From contig DASPRQ010000015.1 of NCBI GenBank assembly GCA_035624355.1, positions 1-59,052 of the forward strand: a stretch of DNA of 59,052 bases, written 5' to 3'. Origin of the DNA: Usitatibacter sp035624355 (lineage in GTDB: Bacteria; Pseudomonadota; Gammaproteobacteria; Burkholderiales; Usitatibacteraceae). The translations under genes were made by a program, and so were the position numbers. Below are positions 26,156 through 34,128 of this stretch, one piece after another (the stretch's first letter is position 1; every line of letters starts with the position of its first letter). Below the pieces are notes generated by a model, which saw nothing but the letters and a program-made list of their open reading frames with translations, made no database searches and had not been told where the DNA came from.

Positions 26156-27237
26156 GGGGTAGGCTCCTTCTTCGCGGAGGCTTCGGCCGCCGCGGCCTGC
26201 GCCTTGCGCCGGCGTGCCAAGACGACGCTCGCAACGCCCGCGGCGGCGCCGGCGAGCGCGGCCCCGGCGACCACCTCGCCGACGCGGCGGGTGCCCGCCG
26301 ACAGCGGCGTGTAGAAGCCGCCCGCGTCCCAGAAGTCCGGCTCGGAGCATCCGAGGCAGCCGTGTCCGGACTGGATCGGGAACGAGACGCCGCCGTTCCA
26401 TTTCACGGTCGCGCAGGCGTTGTGCGTGATCGGTCCCTTGCACCCGACCTCGTAGAGGCACCAGCCCTTGCGCGCGCCCTCGTCGTCGAAGCTCTTCGCG
26501 AACAGGCCCCGGTCGTAGAACGGGCGGCGGTAGCAGCGGTCGTGGATCGCCTCGCCGAAGAAGGACTTCGGCCGGCCCAGGTGGTCGAGCTCGGGGATCC
26601 TGCCGAAGGAGACCAGGTAGGCGACGGTGCCGGCCATGGCCTCGGCGATCGGCGGGCATCCCGGGATGTTGATGACCGGCTTGTCGGTGACGATCTCGGA
26701 AACCGGCACGGCGCCCGTCGGGTTGGGCCGCGCGTGGGGAATGCCCCCGAAGGCCGCGCAGGTGCCTACCGAGATGAGCGCGAGGGCGTCCTTCGCCGTT
26801 TCCCGGAGAAGCTGAAGGTTGGTCACGCCCGAGCTCGTCGAGTAGACGCCGTCGTCCTTCGTCGAGACCGACCCGTCGACGACGACCACGTACTTGCCGG
26901 CGTTCTCCTTCATCGCGGCGAGCCGCGCCTGTTCCGCCGCCTCGCCCGAGGCCGCCTGCAGCGTGTGGTGGTAGTCGAGCGAGATCACGTCGAAGAGCAG
27001 GTCCTCGATGGTCGGGCTGAAGGAGCGCGTGAGCGACTCCGTGCAGCCGGTGCACTCCTGGAACGAGAGCCAGATCACCGACTGGCGCCGCGCCTTCGCG
27101 AGCGCCTCGGCCATGGCGCTCGCGGCCACGGGCGGCAGCGCCATGAGGCTCGCGAGGTAGGCCGTGTACTTGAGCAGGGCGCGCCGTGATACGCCGCGGC
27201 GTGAGAGCGCTTCGCCGATGGTTTCGCGGTCAGGCAT
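26152..27237 (-). CDS. [NiFe]-hydrogenase small subunit, Tat-exported
   Basis: 361 residues. A Tat signal (SRRALLKYTAYLASLMALP, twin Arg 18-19) is followed by the proximal-cluster motif ECTGCTES (Cys62, Cys65), VGTCAAFGGIP, the distal-cluster IHDRC and WCLYEVGC, and the medial-cluster CATVKWNGG...GCLGCSEPDFWD. The C-terminus has one anchor helix and a charged tail. The proximal CTGC has the standard Gly, not the second Cys of the six-Cys oxygen-tolerant cluster (CTCC) of group 1d. It transfers electrons from the large subunit to Isp1. The Tat signal places it at the periplasmic face. Confidence 0.96.
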   Translation of the reverse strand: MPDRETIGEALSRRGVSRRALLKYTAYLASLMALPPVAASAMAEALAKARRQSVIWLSFQECTGCTESLTRSFSPTIEDLLFDVISLDYHHTLQAASGEAAEQARLAAMKENAGKYVVVVDGSVSTKDDGVYSTSSGVTNLQLLRETAKDALALISVGTCAAFGGIPHARPNPTGAVPVSEIVTDKPVINIPGCPPIAEAMAGTVAYLVSFGRIPELDHLGRPKSFFGEAIHDRCYRRPFYDRGLFAKSFDDEGARKGWCLYEVGCKGPITHNACATVKWNGGVSFPIQSGHGCLGCSEPDFWDAGGFYTPLSAGTRRVGEVVAGAALAGAAAGVASVVLARRRKAQAAAAEASAKKEPTP

Positions 27238-27661
27238 TCCGGATCCCTTCTTCGCGCCCGGAGGCCGGGGGCGTCTCCAGGTCGTTTTCGATGCGCGATG
27301 CCGCCGCCACGATGTCGGCCCGATGCGCCACCAGGATCGCGGGCACGCCGGTGACGGCGATCTCCTCGGCCGCGATCCGGTCGCCCGATCCGAAGTGGCG
27401 GATCCACCACACGCCCGCGTAACGGGTCTCCCAGACCTCGCTCGTTCCGGCCACGTCCAAGTCCGCGCGCACCTCGCCGCGCCCGAGCCGCTCCCGGACC
27501 TCGTCGCGGTCGGCGTCCGACATGGGCAGGCTCCTCAGGTCGATGGAGCCGCCCTCGCCCTCCTCGGCGAGCTTCTTCAGCAGCTGGGCCACCTCGCGCA
27601 GCAGCGCCCGGGCGATGCCGCCTGCGGCCGGCGCGGCGATCACGGGATCACGGGGCGACAT
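27230..27661 (-). CDS. HupH/HoxQ-type hydrogenase expression protein (short form)
   Basis: 143 residues, containing the C-terminal HupH domain motif TSEVWETRYAGVWWIRHFGSGDRIAAEEIAVTGVPAILVAHRADI. Typical HupH proteins are about twice as long; the N-terminal domain is absent. This family assists processing or protection of the small subunit's Fe-S clusters. The gene overlaps both neighbours (14 bp with the protease gene, 8 bp with the small-subunit gene), which indicates tight translational coupling. Confidence 0.8.
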   Translation of the reverse strand: MSPRDPVIAAPAAGGIARALLREVAQLLKKLAEEGEGGSIDLRSLPMSDADRDEVRERLGRGEVRADLDVAGTSEVWETRYAGVWWIRHFGSGDRIAAEEIAVTGVPAILVAHRADIVAAASRIENDLETPPASGREEGIRNA

Positions 27662-28142
27662 CGTTCCACCGGTCGATCAGCGAGGCGACGGCCTCGCACG
27701 CGCGCGGAATCGCCGCAGCGACGGCCTCGCTCGGCGTCGTGCGCCAATCGGTCGATTCGGGCTGGATCGCGACGAGCGCACGCCGGGCGGGGCGCCGTCC
27801 CGTGAGCTGCGCCGAGGCGAGCAGGTCGGAAAGGGTGACTTCGTGCACCGTGCGCTTCCTTCCGCCGAGCTGCGCATCCATCGCACGGCCTTCGAACACG
27901 CGAACGGTGCCTGCCCGGGCGCCGAGCTCGGCCGCGTCGACGACGATGAGGGCGGACGCGTCCTCGATCTCGGGCAGGAGCGCGAGGCCGATGGTGCCAC
28001 CGTCGCGCAGCGTGACTCCCGGGCGCGCAGCGCGCGCCGCATCCTCGCCGCCCAGGGCCTCGACGACCCGCACACCGACGCCGTCGTCGCCGTGCAGGAC
28101 ATTGCCGATCCCCAGGATCAGGATCCCGGGGGTTGCAGTCAT
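27648..28142 (-). CDS. hydrogenase maturation protease (HupD/HyaD family)
   Basis: 164 residues. The N-terminal ILILGIGNVLHGDDGVG, VVDAAELGARAG and the metal-ligand histidine in TVHEVTL match the nickel-dependent endopeptidases that cleave the large-subunit C-terminus. The first metal ligand, usually Glu in GDEG, is Asp here (GDDG). GGAGGAA lies 8 nt before the ATG. It is the first gene of the leftward hydrogenase operon; the FNR-like site lies 51 bp upstream. Confidence 0.93.
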   Translation of the reverse strand: MTATPGILILGIGNVLHGDDGVGVRVVEALGGEDAARAARPGVTLRDGGTIGLALLPEIEDASALIVVDAAELGARAGTVRVFEGRAMDAQLGGRKRTVHEVTLSDLLASAQLTGRRPARRALVAIQPESTDWRTTPSEAVAAAIPRACEAVASLIDRWNDVAP

Positions 28143-28192
28143 CGCTGGGTTCCTCCAACGACAGAGAATCGGCGACTTTTTGGAGGGCGTTC

Positions 28193-28206
28193 CTGATCTG
28201 CGTCAA
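28193..28206. promoter_or_regulatory. FNR-like box between divergent hydrogenase operons
   Basis: CTGATCTGCGTCAA matches TTGAT-N4-ATCAA at 8 of 10 defined positions. It lies in the 141-bp divergent region. Relative to the GATAAT element for hypC its centre is at about -42.5, the class II activator position. Confidence 0.65.
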
Positions 28207-28229
28207 ACGTCCGGCGCGCGACGGGAGCC

Positions 28230-28235
28230 GATAAT
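28230..28235 (+). promoter_or_regulatory. -10 element of the hyp operon
   Basis: GATAAT, five of six matches to TATAAT, followed by T-rich TTTTC. It predicts transcription starting near 28242. A weaker GATTCT at 28170-28165 on the minus strand is similarly placed for the leftward operon. Confidence 0.5.
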
Positions 28236-28283
28236 TTTTCGCATCAGGAGGGGCGTTGCCTCGAGCGGGGTCGGAAGCCGGCC

Positions 28284-28529
28284 ATGTGCCTTGGGATTCC
28301 CATGCAGGTCATCGAACTCGACGGTTTCGTGGCGCGCTGCGAAGCCCGCGGGATCGAGCGCTCGGTGAGCCTCTTCCTCCTGCAGCACGAGGACGTTTCG
28401 CCTGGCGATCACGTCATGGTCCACGTGGGTTACGCGATCCAGAAAATCAGCGGCGAGGAGGCGCGCTCGACCTGGGAGCTGTTCGACCAAATGCTCCCGC
28501 CCGCCGAAGCGGCGCCGGATCATGCATGA
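28284..28529 (+). CDS. hypC: hydrogenase maturation chaperone HypC
   Basis: 81 residues. The essential N-terminus MCLGIPMQV with Cys2, the beta-barrel DHVMVHVGYAIQKISGEEA and ELFDQML match HypC. It shuttles the Fe(CN)2CO unit with HypD to the hydrogenase large subunit. It is the first gene of hypC-A-B-D-F-E and overlaps hypA by 8 bp. Confidence 0.95.
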   Translation: MCLGIPMQVIELDGFVARCEARGIERSVSLFLLQHEDVSPGDHVMVHVGYAIQKISGEEARSTWELFDQMLPPAEAAPDHA

Positions 28530-28866
28530 GCTGTCCGTCTGCCAAGGCCTCGTGAACGAGGTCGCGCGCGTGGCCGCGGCGCACGGCGCCTCGCGGGTCA
28601 CGCGGATCGCCGTCGCGGTGGGGCCGCTCTCGGGCGTGGAAGCGCCGCTCCTCGAAAGGGCCTTCGCCGTCGCGCGCGCGGGCACCGTGGCCGACGCGGC
28701 CGTGCTGGTGACCGAGGCGACCGAGGTCGCGGTCTGGTGCGAGTCGTGCGGCGCGGAGACGGTGACGGCGCCCAACCGCCTCGTGTGCGAGCGGTGCGGC
28801 GGCTGGCGGGTCGAGGTGAGGCGCGGCGCGGAGCTGCTCCTGACGAGCATCGACATCGAGGACTGA
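28522..28866 (+). CDS. hypA: nickel-insertion protein HypA
   Basis: 114 residues. The mature start MHELSVC supplies His2 for nickel, and the zinc site is formed by WCESCGAE and LVCERCGG. It delivers nickel to the large subunit together with HypB. It overlaps hypC by 8 bp; hypB begins 5 bp after its stop. Confidence 0.95.
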   Translation: MHELSVCQGLVNEVARVAAAHGASRVTRIAVAVGPLSGVEAPLLERAFAVARAGTVADAAVLVTEATEVAVWCESCGAETVTAPNRLVCERCGGWRVEVRRGAELLLTSIDIED

Positions 28867-28870
28867 GGCC

Positions 28871-29734
28871 ATGTGCGAGCAATGCGGCTGCGGATCGACC
28901 CCCGGGACGGTGCGGGTGACGGATTCGGGAAGGACGATCTCCTCGCGCCCCGCGGCGGCGACGACGGTGGAGGTGCACGCGGCGCTCCTTGCGGAGAACG
29001 ACCGCGTGGCGGCCCACAACCGGGCCCACTTCGAGGAGCACGGCGTGCTTGCCGTGAACCTCATGTCATCGCCGGGCTCGGGCAAGACCAGCCTGCTCGA
29101 GGCGACCCTCGACGCGGCCGCGGGGCGCTGGCGCATCGGCGTGATCGAGGGGGACCTCGAGACCGAGAACGACGCGCTGCGCATCCGCGCGAAGGGCGTG
29201 CCGGCGGTGCAGATCACGACCGGGCAGGCGTGCCACCTGGACGCGGGCATGGTGCACGACGCCCTGCACGCGCTCGACCTGCACGCCCTGGACATCCTCT
29301 TCATCGAGAACGTCGGCAACCTCGTCTGCCCGGCGAGCTTCGACCTGGGGCAGTCGGCCAACGTGACGTTGCTCTCGGTGACCGAGGGCGACGACAAGCC
29401 GGCCAAGTATCCGGTGATGTTCCGCGCCGCCGACCTCGTGCTGCTCGCCAAGTCGGACCTGCTCGACGTGCTCGACGATTTCGATCCCGCGAAGGCGCGG
29501 CGCCATGTGCGCGAGCTGGCCAACCCCGCCCCGGTGCTCGCCATTTCGGCGCGCCGTCCCGCCACGTTGCGCCCCTGGCTCGACTGGCTCGAGGGAGGCC
29601 TCGCCGCCGTCCGCGCTCATCCGGGAATGCATGCGCACCCTCAGGGTCATTCGCACCGGCACGAGCATTCGCACGGGCACGAGCATCCGGAGACGGCGCC
29701 GCACTCGCACCCCCGCGCTGCGGATCCGGCATGA
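28871..29734 (+). CDS. hypB: nickel-binding GTPase HypB with C-terminal His-rich tail
   Basis: 287 residues. The N-terminal CxxCGC motif MCEQCGCGS binds nickel. The GTPase has MSSPGSGKTSLLE (P-loop about 67-74), EGDLETENDALRI and the switch region, and the LAKSDLLD specificity motif. From about residue 252 a tail carries 12 histidines (GMHAHPQGHSHRHEHSHGHE...). Known His-rich HypBs carry their His stretch near the N-terminus, so the C-terminal position is uncommon. It may store nickel. The stop overlaps the hypD start (ATGA). Confidence 0.95.
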   Translation: MCEQCGCGSTPGTVRVTDSGRTISSRPAAATTVEVHAALLAENDRVAAHNRAHFEEHGVLAVNLMSSPGSGKTSLLEATLDAAAGRWRIGVIEGDLETENDALRIRAKGVPAVQITTGQACHLDAGMVHDALHALDLHALDILFIENVGNLVCPASFDLGQSANVTLLSVTEGDDKPAKYPVMFRAADLVLLAKSDLLDVLDDFDPAKARRHVRELANPAPVLAISARRPATLRPWLDWLEGGLAAVRAHPGMHAHPQGHSHRHEHSHGHEHPETAPHSHPRAADPA

Positions 29735-30849
29735 CCGACGCCCGCACGTGGCTCGAGCGCATTCGAGCCCTGCCGTTGCCGGGGCGCGTGCGGATCATGA
29801 ACGTGTGCGGCGGCCACGAGCGCTCCATCTCGACGGCCGGACTGCGCGGCGCGCTCCCGCCGGCGATCGAGCTCATCCCGGGTCCCGGATGCCCGGTCTG
29901 CGTCTGCCCCGAGGAGGACATCTACGCGGCGATCGAGCTCGCGCGGCGGCCGGGAACGATCGTCGCCGCCTTCGGCGACATGCTGCGCGTGCCGGCGAAC
30001 CTGCCCAAGGGCGAGGCGCGCTCGCTCGAGCAGGCGAAGGCCGCGGGCGCGGACGTGCGGCCCGTCGCTTCTCCCATGGAGGTCGTGCGCATCGCGAGCG
30101 CCCATCCCGACCGGGAGGTGGTCTTCTTCGCCGCCGGATTCGAGACCACGACGGCGCCCGTCGCCGGCCTCGTCGCCGAGGGCGTGCCCGCGAACCTCTC
30201 CATCCTGCTCTCGGGGCGGCTCACGTGGCCCGCGGTCGCGATGCTGCTCGCGAGCGAGGCGCCGGGATTCGACGCGCTCATCGCGCCCGGCCACGTGGCG
30301 ACCGTGATGGGACCGGAGGAATGGGCCTTCGTCCCCGAGCGCCACGGCATCCCCTCGGCGCTCGCCGGGTTCGAGCCCGACAGCCTGCTCGCGGCGACCT
30401 ACTCCGTGCTGCGCCAGCACCTGGAGGGGCGCGCCTTCCTCGACAACTGCTACGGCAACGTCGCGAGGCCGGGCGGCAACCGCACCGCGCGGCGGCTGCT
30501 CGAGACGACGATGGACGTGGTGGACGCGACGTGGCGCGGGATCGGCGTCATTCCCCGCTCCGGATTCGCGCTCAAGCCCGAGCTTTCGCGCATCGACGCC
30601 GCGAAGCGCTTCGGGATCGCGCCGGACTACACGCGCAAGCGCATGGGGCAGATGCCGCCCGGATGCGACTGCGCGCGCGTCGTCCTCGGCAAGATCTATC
30701 CCAACGAGTGCATCCTCTACGGCCGTGCCTGCACGCCGCGCAGGCCCATCGGCCCGTGCATGGTTTCGGACGAAGGCGCCTGCCGCATCTGGTGGGCCTC
30801 GGGCGTGCGCGAGGCCGCGCGCGGCGATGCGACCCCCGTCGAGCCGTGA
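29731..30849 (+). CDS. hypD: Fe-S maturation scaffold HypD
   Basis: 372 residues. The HypD signatures are present: MNVCGGHERSI near the N-terminus, GPGCPVCVCPEEDI, AGFETTTAP, YGNVARPGGN, GCDCARVVLGKIYPNECILYGRACTP and GPCMVSDEGACRIWW. It carries a [4Fe-4S] cluster and, with HypC, holds iron while CN and CO are added by HypE/HypF. It is the fourth gene of the operon. Confidence 0.96.
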   Translation: MTDARTWLERIRALPLPGRVRIMNVCGGHERSISTAGLRGALPPAIELIPGPGCPVCVCPEEDIYAAIELARRPGTIVAAFGDMLRVPANLPKGEARSLEQAKAAGADVRPVASPMEVVRIASAHPDREVVFFAAGFETTTAPVAGLVAEGVPANLSILLSGRLTWPAVAMLLASEAPGFDALIAPGHVATVMGPEEWAFVPERHGIPSALAGFEPDSLLAATYSVLRQHLEGRAFLDNCYGNVARPGGNRTARRLLETTMDVVDATWRGIGVIPRSGFALKPELSRIDAAKRFGIAPDYTRKRMGQMPPGCDCARVVLGKIYPNECILYGRACTPRRPIGPCMVSDEGACRIWWASGVREAARGDATPVEP

Positions 30850-30850
30850 G

Positions 30851-33109
30851 ATGAAGGAAGCCACGGCCGCCCGCCGGATCGTGGTCGCCGGGCGCGTGCA
30901 GGGCGTGGGCTATCGGCCTTTCGTCTATCGCCGCGCCCGCGAGCTCGCGCTCACGGGATGGGTGCGCAACGGATCGGGCGAGGTCGAGATCCACGTCGAG
31001 GGCGCGCGCGAGCGCCTCGCCCGCTTCGAATCCTCCCTCACCGACGAGGCCCCGCCGCTCGCCCGCGCGCGGCTCAAGGCGTCGACGGCGGTCGCGAGCA
31101 CCGGTGCGCGCGAGTTCCGCATCCTCGCGAGCCTTGCCGAGGGCGATCCCGAGGTGCACCTTCCGCCGGACCTCTTCTGCTGCGACGAATGCCTCGCGGA
31201 GCTCGGCGATCCCGCCGGGCGCCGCTTCCGCTACGCGTTCACCAACTGCACGCAGTGCGGCCCGCGCTACACGATCATCGCGGGGCTCCCCTACGACCGT
31301 CCGCGCACGAGCATGGCGGATTTCGCGCTCTGCCCCGAGTGCGGGCGCGAGTACGGGGATCCCGCGGACCGGCGCTTCCACGCGCAGCCGCTCGCCTGCC
31401 CCGCGTGCGGCCCGACGCTCGCGCTCGCCGGCACGCAAGCGATCGAGCGCGGCGACGCGGCGCTCGCCGCCGCGCTCGATCGCCTGCGCGCCGGCGCCGT
31501 CGTCGCCGTGAAAGGCGTGGGTGGGTACCACCTGCTGTGCGATGCCTGCAACGACGGCGCGGTGGCGGCGCTGCGAGCCCGCAAGCGCCGGCCCGCAAAG
31601 CCCCTCGCGGTCCTGTTCCCGCTGCGCGGCGACGACGGGCTCGACGCGGTGCGCGAATGCGCCTCGCTCGGCCGCGCGGAGGAGGAAGCGCTCGTCGATC
31701 CCGCGCGCCCCATCGTGCTCGTGCGGCGGCATGCGCGGTGCCCATTGAGCCGCCACGTGGCGCCGGGCCTGGCCGAGATCGGCGCGTTCCTGCCCTACAG
31801 CCCGCTGCACGCGCTGCTGCTCGAAGGATTCGGCGGGCCTCTCGTCGCAACCTCGGGAAACGTCGGCGGCGAGCCCGTCATCACGGACAACGCCGATGCC
31901 GAGGCGCGGCTCGGCGCGGTGGCCGACGCGTTCCTGCACCACGACCGCCCGATCCTGCGGCCCGCGGACGATTCGGTCGTGCGCATCGTCGGCGGCCGCG
32001 CCCGCCCCATTCGCCTCGGGCGCGGCCTCGCGCCCCTCGAGCTCGAGCTCGCCGAGCCCCTCGCGGAGCCGATCCTCGCGGCGGGTGGGCACATCAAGAG
32101 TGCGATCGCCCTCGGATGGGGGCGGCGCGCGGTGGTCGCGCCCCACGTGGGCGACCTCGACAGTCCCCACGCCCTCGAGGTGTTCGCGCGGCTCGCCTCC
32201 GACCTGCAGCGGCTCTACGGCGTCGAGGCGCGCCGGATCGCGTGCGACCTGCACCCGCGCTACGCGAGCACGCGCTGGGCGCTCGCGCAGGAACTTCCGG
32301 TCGCGAGAGTGCAGCACCACCGCGCCCACGCCTCGGCGATCGCGGCCGAGCATCCCGGCATCGAGCGATGGCTGGTCTTCGCCTGGGACGGCTTCGGCCT
32401 CGGCGACGACGGCGAGCTCTGGGGCGGCGAGGCGTTCGCCGGCGCGCCGGGACGCTGGGAGCGCGTGGCGAGCGTGCGCCCGTTCCGCGTGGCGGGCGGC
32501 GACCTCGTGGGGCGCGAGCCGTGGCGCTCCGCCGCTTCCCTCCTGTGGGAATGCGCCCGTCCCTGGACGCCGCCCGTCGAGGACGCCGCGTTGGCCGAGG
32601 CGGCGTGGCGCAGCTCCCTCAACACGGTGCGCACCTCGTCGGCCGGGCGGCTCTTCGACGCCGCCGCCTCGCTCGTGCTCGGAATCGACCGCGCGAGCTT
32701 CGAAGGCGAGGGGCCGATGCGGCTGGAAAGCGCGGCCGGCGACACGGCCGAATCGGTCGCGCTCCCGCTCGCGGTGGATGGCGACGGGATCCTGCGCTTC
32801 GACTGGGAGCCGCTCCTCGACCTCGCGCGCGATCCCTCGCTCGCCGTGGAGCGGCGCGCGCGCATCGTGCACAACGCGCTCGCCGACGCGCTCGTCGCGC
32901 AGGCCGCCGCCCTTTCGCGCGACATCCGCTTCGAGGCGGTCGGCCTCACGGGCGGCGTGTTCCAGAACCGGGTCCTCGCCGAGCGCGTGCTCGCCGGCCT
33001 CGCCGCGATCGGCGTCCGCGCGGTCCTTCCCGAGCGGGTGCCCGCCAACGACGGCGGCCTCGCGTTCGGCCAGCTCGTCGAGGCGTCGCGAAGGACGGAG
33101 GGCCCATGA
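30851..33109 (+). CDS. hypF: carbamoyltransferase HypF
   Basis: 752 residues. The acylphosphatase-like N-terminus is VVAGRVQGVGYRPFVYR. Two zinc-finger pairs follow (CCDECLAEL...CTQCGPRYT and CPECGREY...CPACGPTL). The YrdC-like domain and the Kae1-like C-terminal domain with RVQHHRAHASA and GLTGGVFQNRVLAERV complete the family layout. It makes carbamoyl-adenylate and transfers the carbamoyl group to HypE. The stop overlaps hypE (ATGA). Confidence 0.96.
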   Translation: MKEATAARRIVVAGRVQGVGYRPFVYRRARELALTGWVRNGSGEVEIHVEGARERLARFESSLTDEAPPLARARLKASTAVASTGAREFRILASLAEGDPEVHLPPDLFCCDECLAELGDPAGRRFRYAFTNCTQCGPRYTIIAGLPYDRPRTSMADFALCPECGREYGDPADRRFHAQPLACPACGPTLALAGTQAIERGDAALAAALDRLRAGAVVAVKGVGGYHLLCDACNDGAVAALRARKRRPAKPLAVLFPLRGDDGLDAVRECASLGRAEEEALVDPARPIVLVRRHARCPLSRHVAPGLAEIGAFLPYSPLHALLLEGFGGPLVATSGNVGGEPVITDNADAEARLGAVADAFLHHDRPILRPADDSVVRIVGGRARPIRLGRGLAPLELELAEPLAEPILAAGGHIKSAIALGWGRRAVVAPHVGDLDSPHALEVFARLASDLQRLYGVEARRIACDLHPRYASTRWALAQELPVARVQHHRAHASAIAAEHPGIERWLVFAWDGFGLGDDGELWGGEAFAGAPGRWERVASVRPFRVAGGDLVGREPWRSAASLLWECARPWTPPVEDAALAEAAWRSSLNTVRTSSAGRLFDAAASLVLGIDRASFEGEGPMRLESAAGDTAESVALPLAVDGDGILRFDWEPLLDLARDPSLAVERRARIVHNALADALVAQAAALSRDIRFEAVGLTGGVFQNRVLAERVLAGLAAIGVRAVLPERVPANDGGLAFGQLVEASRRTEGP

Positions 33110-34116
33110 TCGAGGAGCGCCACGTGAGCCTCGCGCACGGCAACGGCGGGCGCTTCATGCGCGAGCTGATCCGCGAGGTCTTCGCGCGCCATCTCGCCGA
33201 TCCGGACCTGGACCTCGAGGTTGACGCGGCGCGCTTCGAGCTCGACGGCGATGGCGCGCCCTTCATCACCACCGACGGGTTCACCGTGCAGCCCCTCGAG
33301 TTCCCCGGCGGCGACATCGGCACGCTCGCCGTGAACGGGACGGTGAACGATCTCGCGGTGTCCGGGGCGCGGCCGCGCATCCTCACGCTCGGCGCGATCA
33401 TCGAGGAAGGCCTGGAGCTCGAGCGCCTCGACCGCATCGCCGCGAGCGTCGCGCGCGCCGCCCGCGAGGCGAGCGTGCGCGTGATCGCCGGCGACACGAA
33501 GGTGGTGCCCCGCGGCCAGGGCGGGGGCTTGTACCTCACGACCACCGGTGTCGGCACCCGCCCGAACGGGCGGCGCTTCGGCGTCGCCGAGATCCGCCCG
33601 GGCGACGCGGTGCTGGTGAGCGGGCCGGTGGGCGACCACGCGATCGCCGTCATGCTCGCGCGCGGGCAATTCGACCTGCGTGGATCGATCCGCTCCGACT
33701 GCGCCGCGGTCACGCCGCTCGTTTCGCCCATCGCCGACCTCCCGGGCGTGCGCTTCATGCGCGATCCGACTCGCGGGGGGCTCGCCACCGTGGCCCACGA
33801 GATCGCGGCGGCCACGGGCCTCGACGTGCGCCTGTCCGAATCGGCCACACCCGTGCGCGACGGCGTGCGGTCGGTGTGCCGCATGCTGGGCTACGACCCC
33901 TACTACCTCGCGTGCGAGGGCCGGGTCGTGGCGGTGGTGGCGCCGGAAATCGCGCCGCAGGTCCTCGAGCGCTGGCGCGGCCTCGCTGCGGGAGAGCAGG
34001 CGAACGTGATCGGTCGCCTCGCCGACGGGCGCGGGCGCGTGATGCTCGAGACCGGGATCGGCGGCGAGCGCCTGCTCGAGGAGCTGGAGGACGATCCCCT
34101 GCCGCGGATCTGCTGA
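33106..34116 (+). CDS. hypE: cyanide-forming protein HypE
   Basis: 336 residues. The PurM-like ATPase motifs HGNGGRFM, DGFTVQPLEFPGGDIG, NDLAVSGARP and FMRDPTRGGLATV are present. The C-terminus is PRIC, whose terminal Cys336 is carbamoylated and dehydrated to thiocyanate, giving the CN ligands of the NiFe site. It is the last hyp gene and ends 12 bp from a convergent ABC permease gene. Confidence 0.96.
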   Translation: MIEERHVSLAHGNGGRFMRELIREVFARHLADPDLDLEVDAARFELDGDGAPFITTDGFTVQPLEFPGGDIGTLAVNGTVNDLAVSGARPRILTLGAIIEEGLELERLDRIAASVARAAREASVRVIAGDTKVVPRGQGGGLYLTTTGVGTRPNGRRFGVAEIRPGDAVLVSGPVGDHAIAVMLARGQFDLRGSIRSDCAAVTPLVSPIADLPGVRFMRDPTRGGLATVAHEIAAATGLDVRLSESATPVRDGVRSVCRMLGYDPYYLACEGRVVAVVAPEIAPQVLERWRGLAAGEQANVIGRLADGRGRVMLETGIGGERLLEELEDDPLPRIC

Positions 34117-34128
34117 GGGCCCGCGCGC

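Noticed and set aside
26152..27237. Oxygen-tolerant group 1d assignment of the hydrogenase
   Set aside because: The proximal motif is CTGC, lacking the extra cysteine next to it that marks the six-Cys cluster; the cytochrome b is NarI-like and an Isp2-like protein is present.
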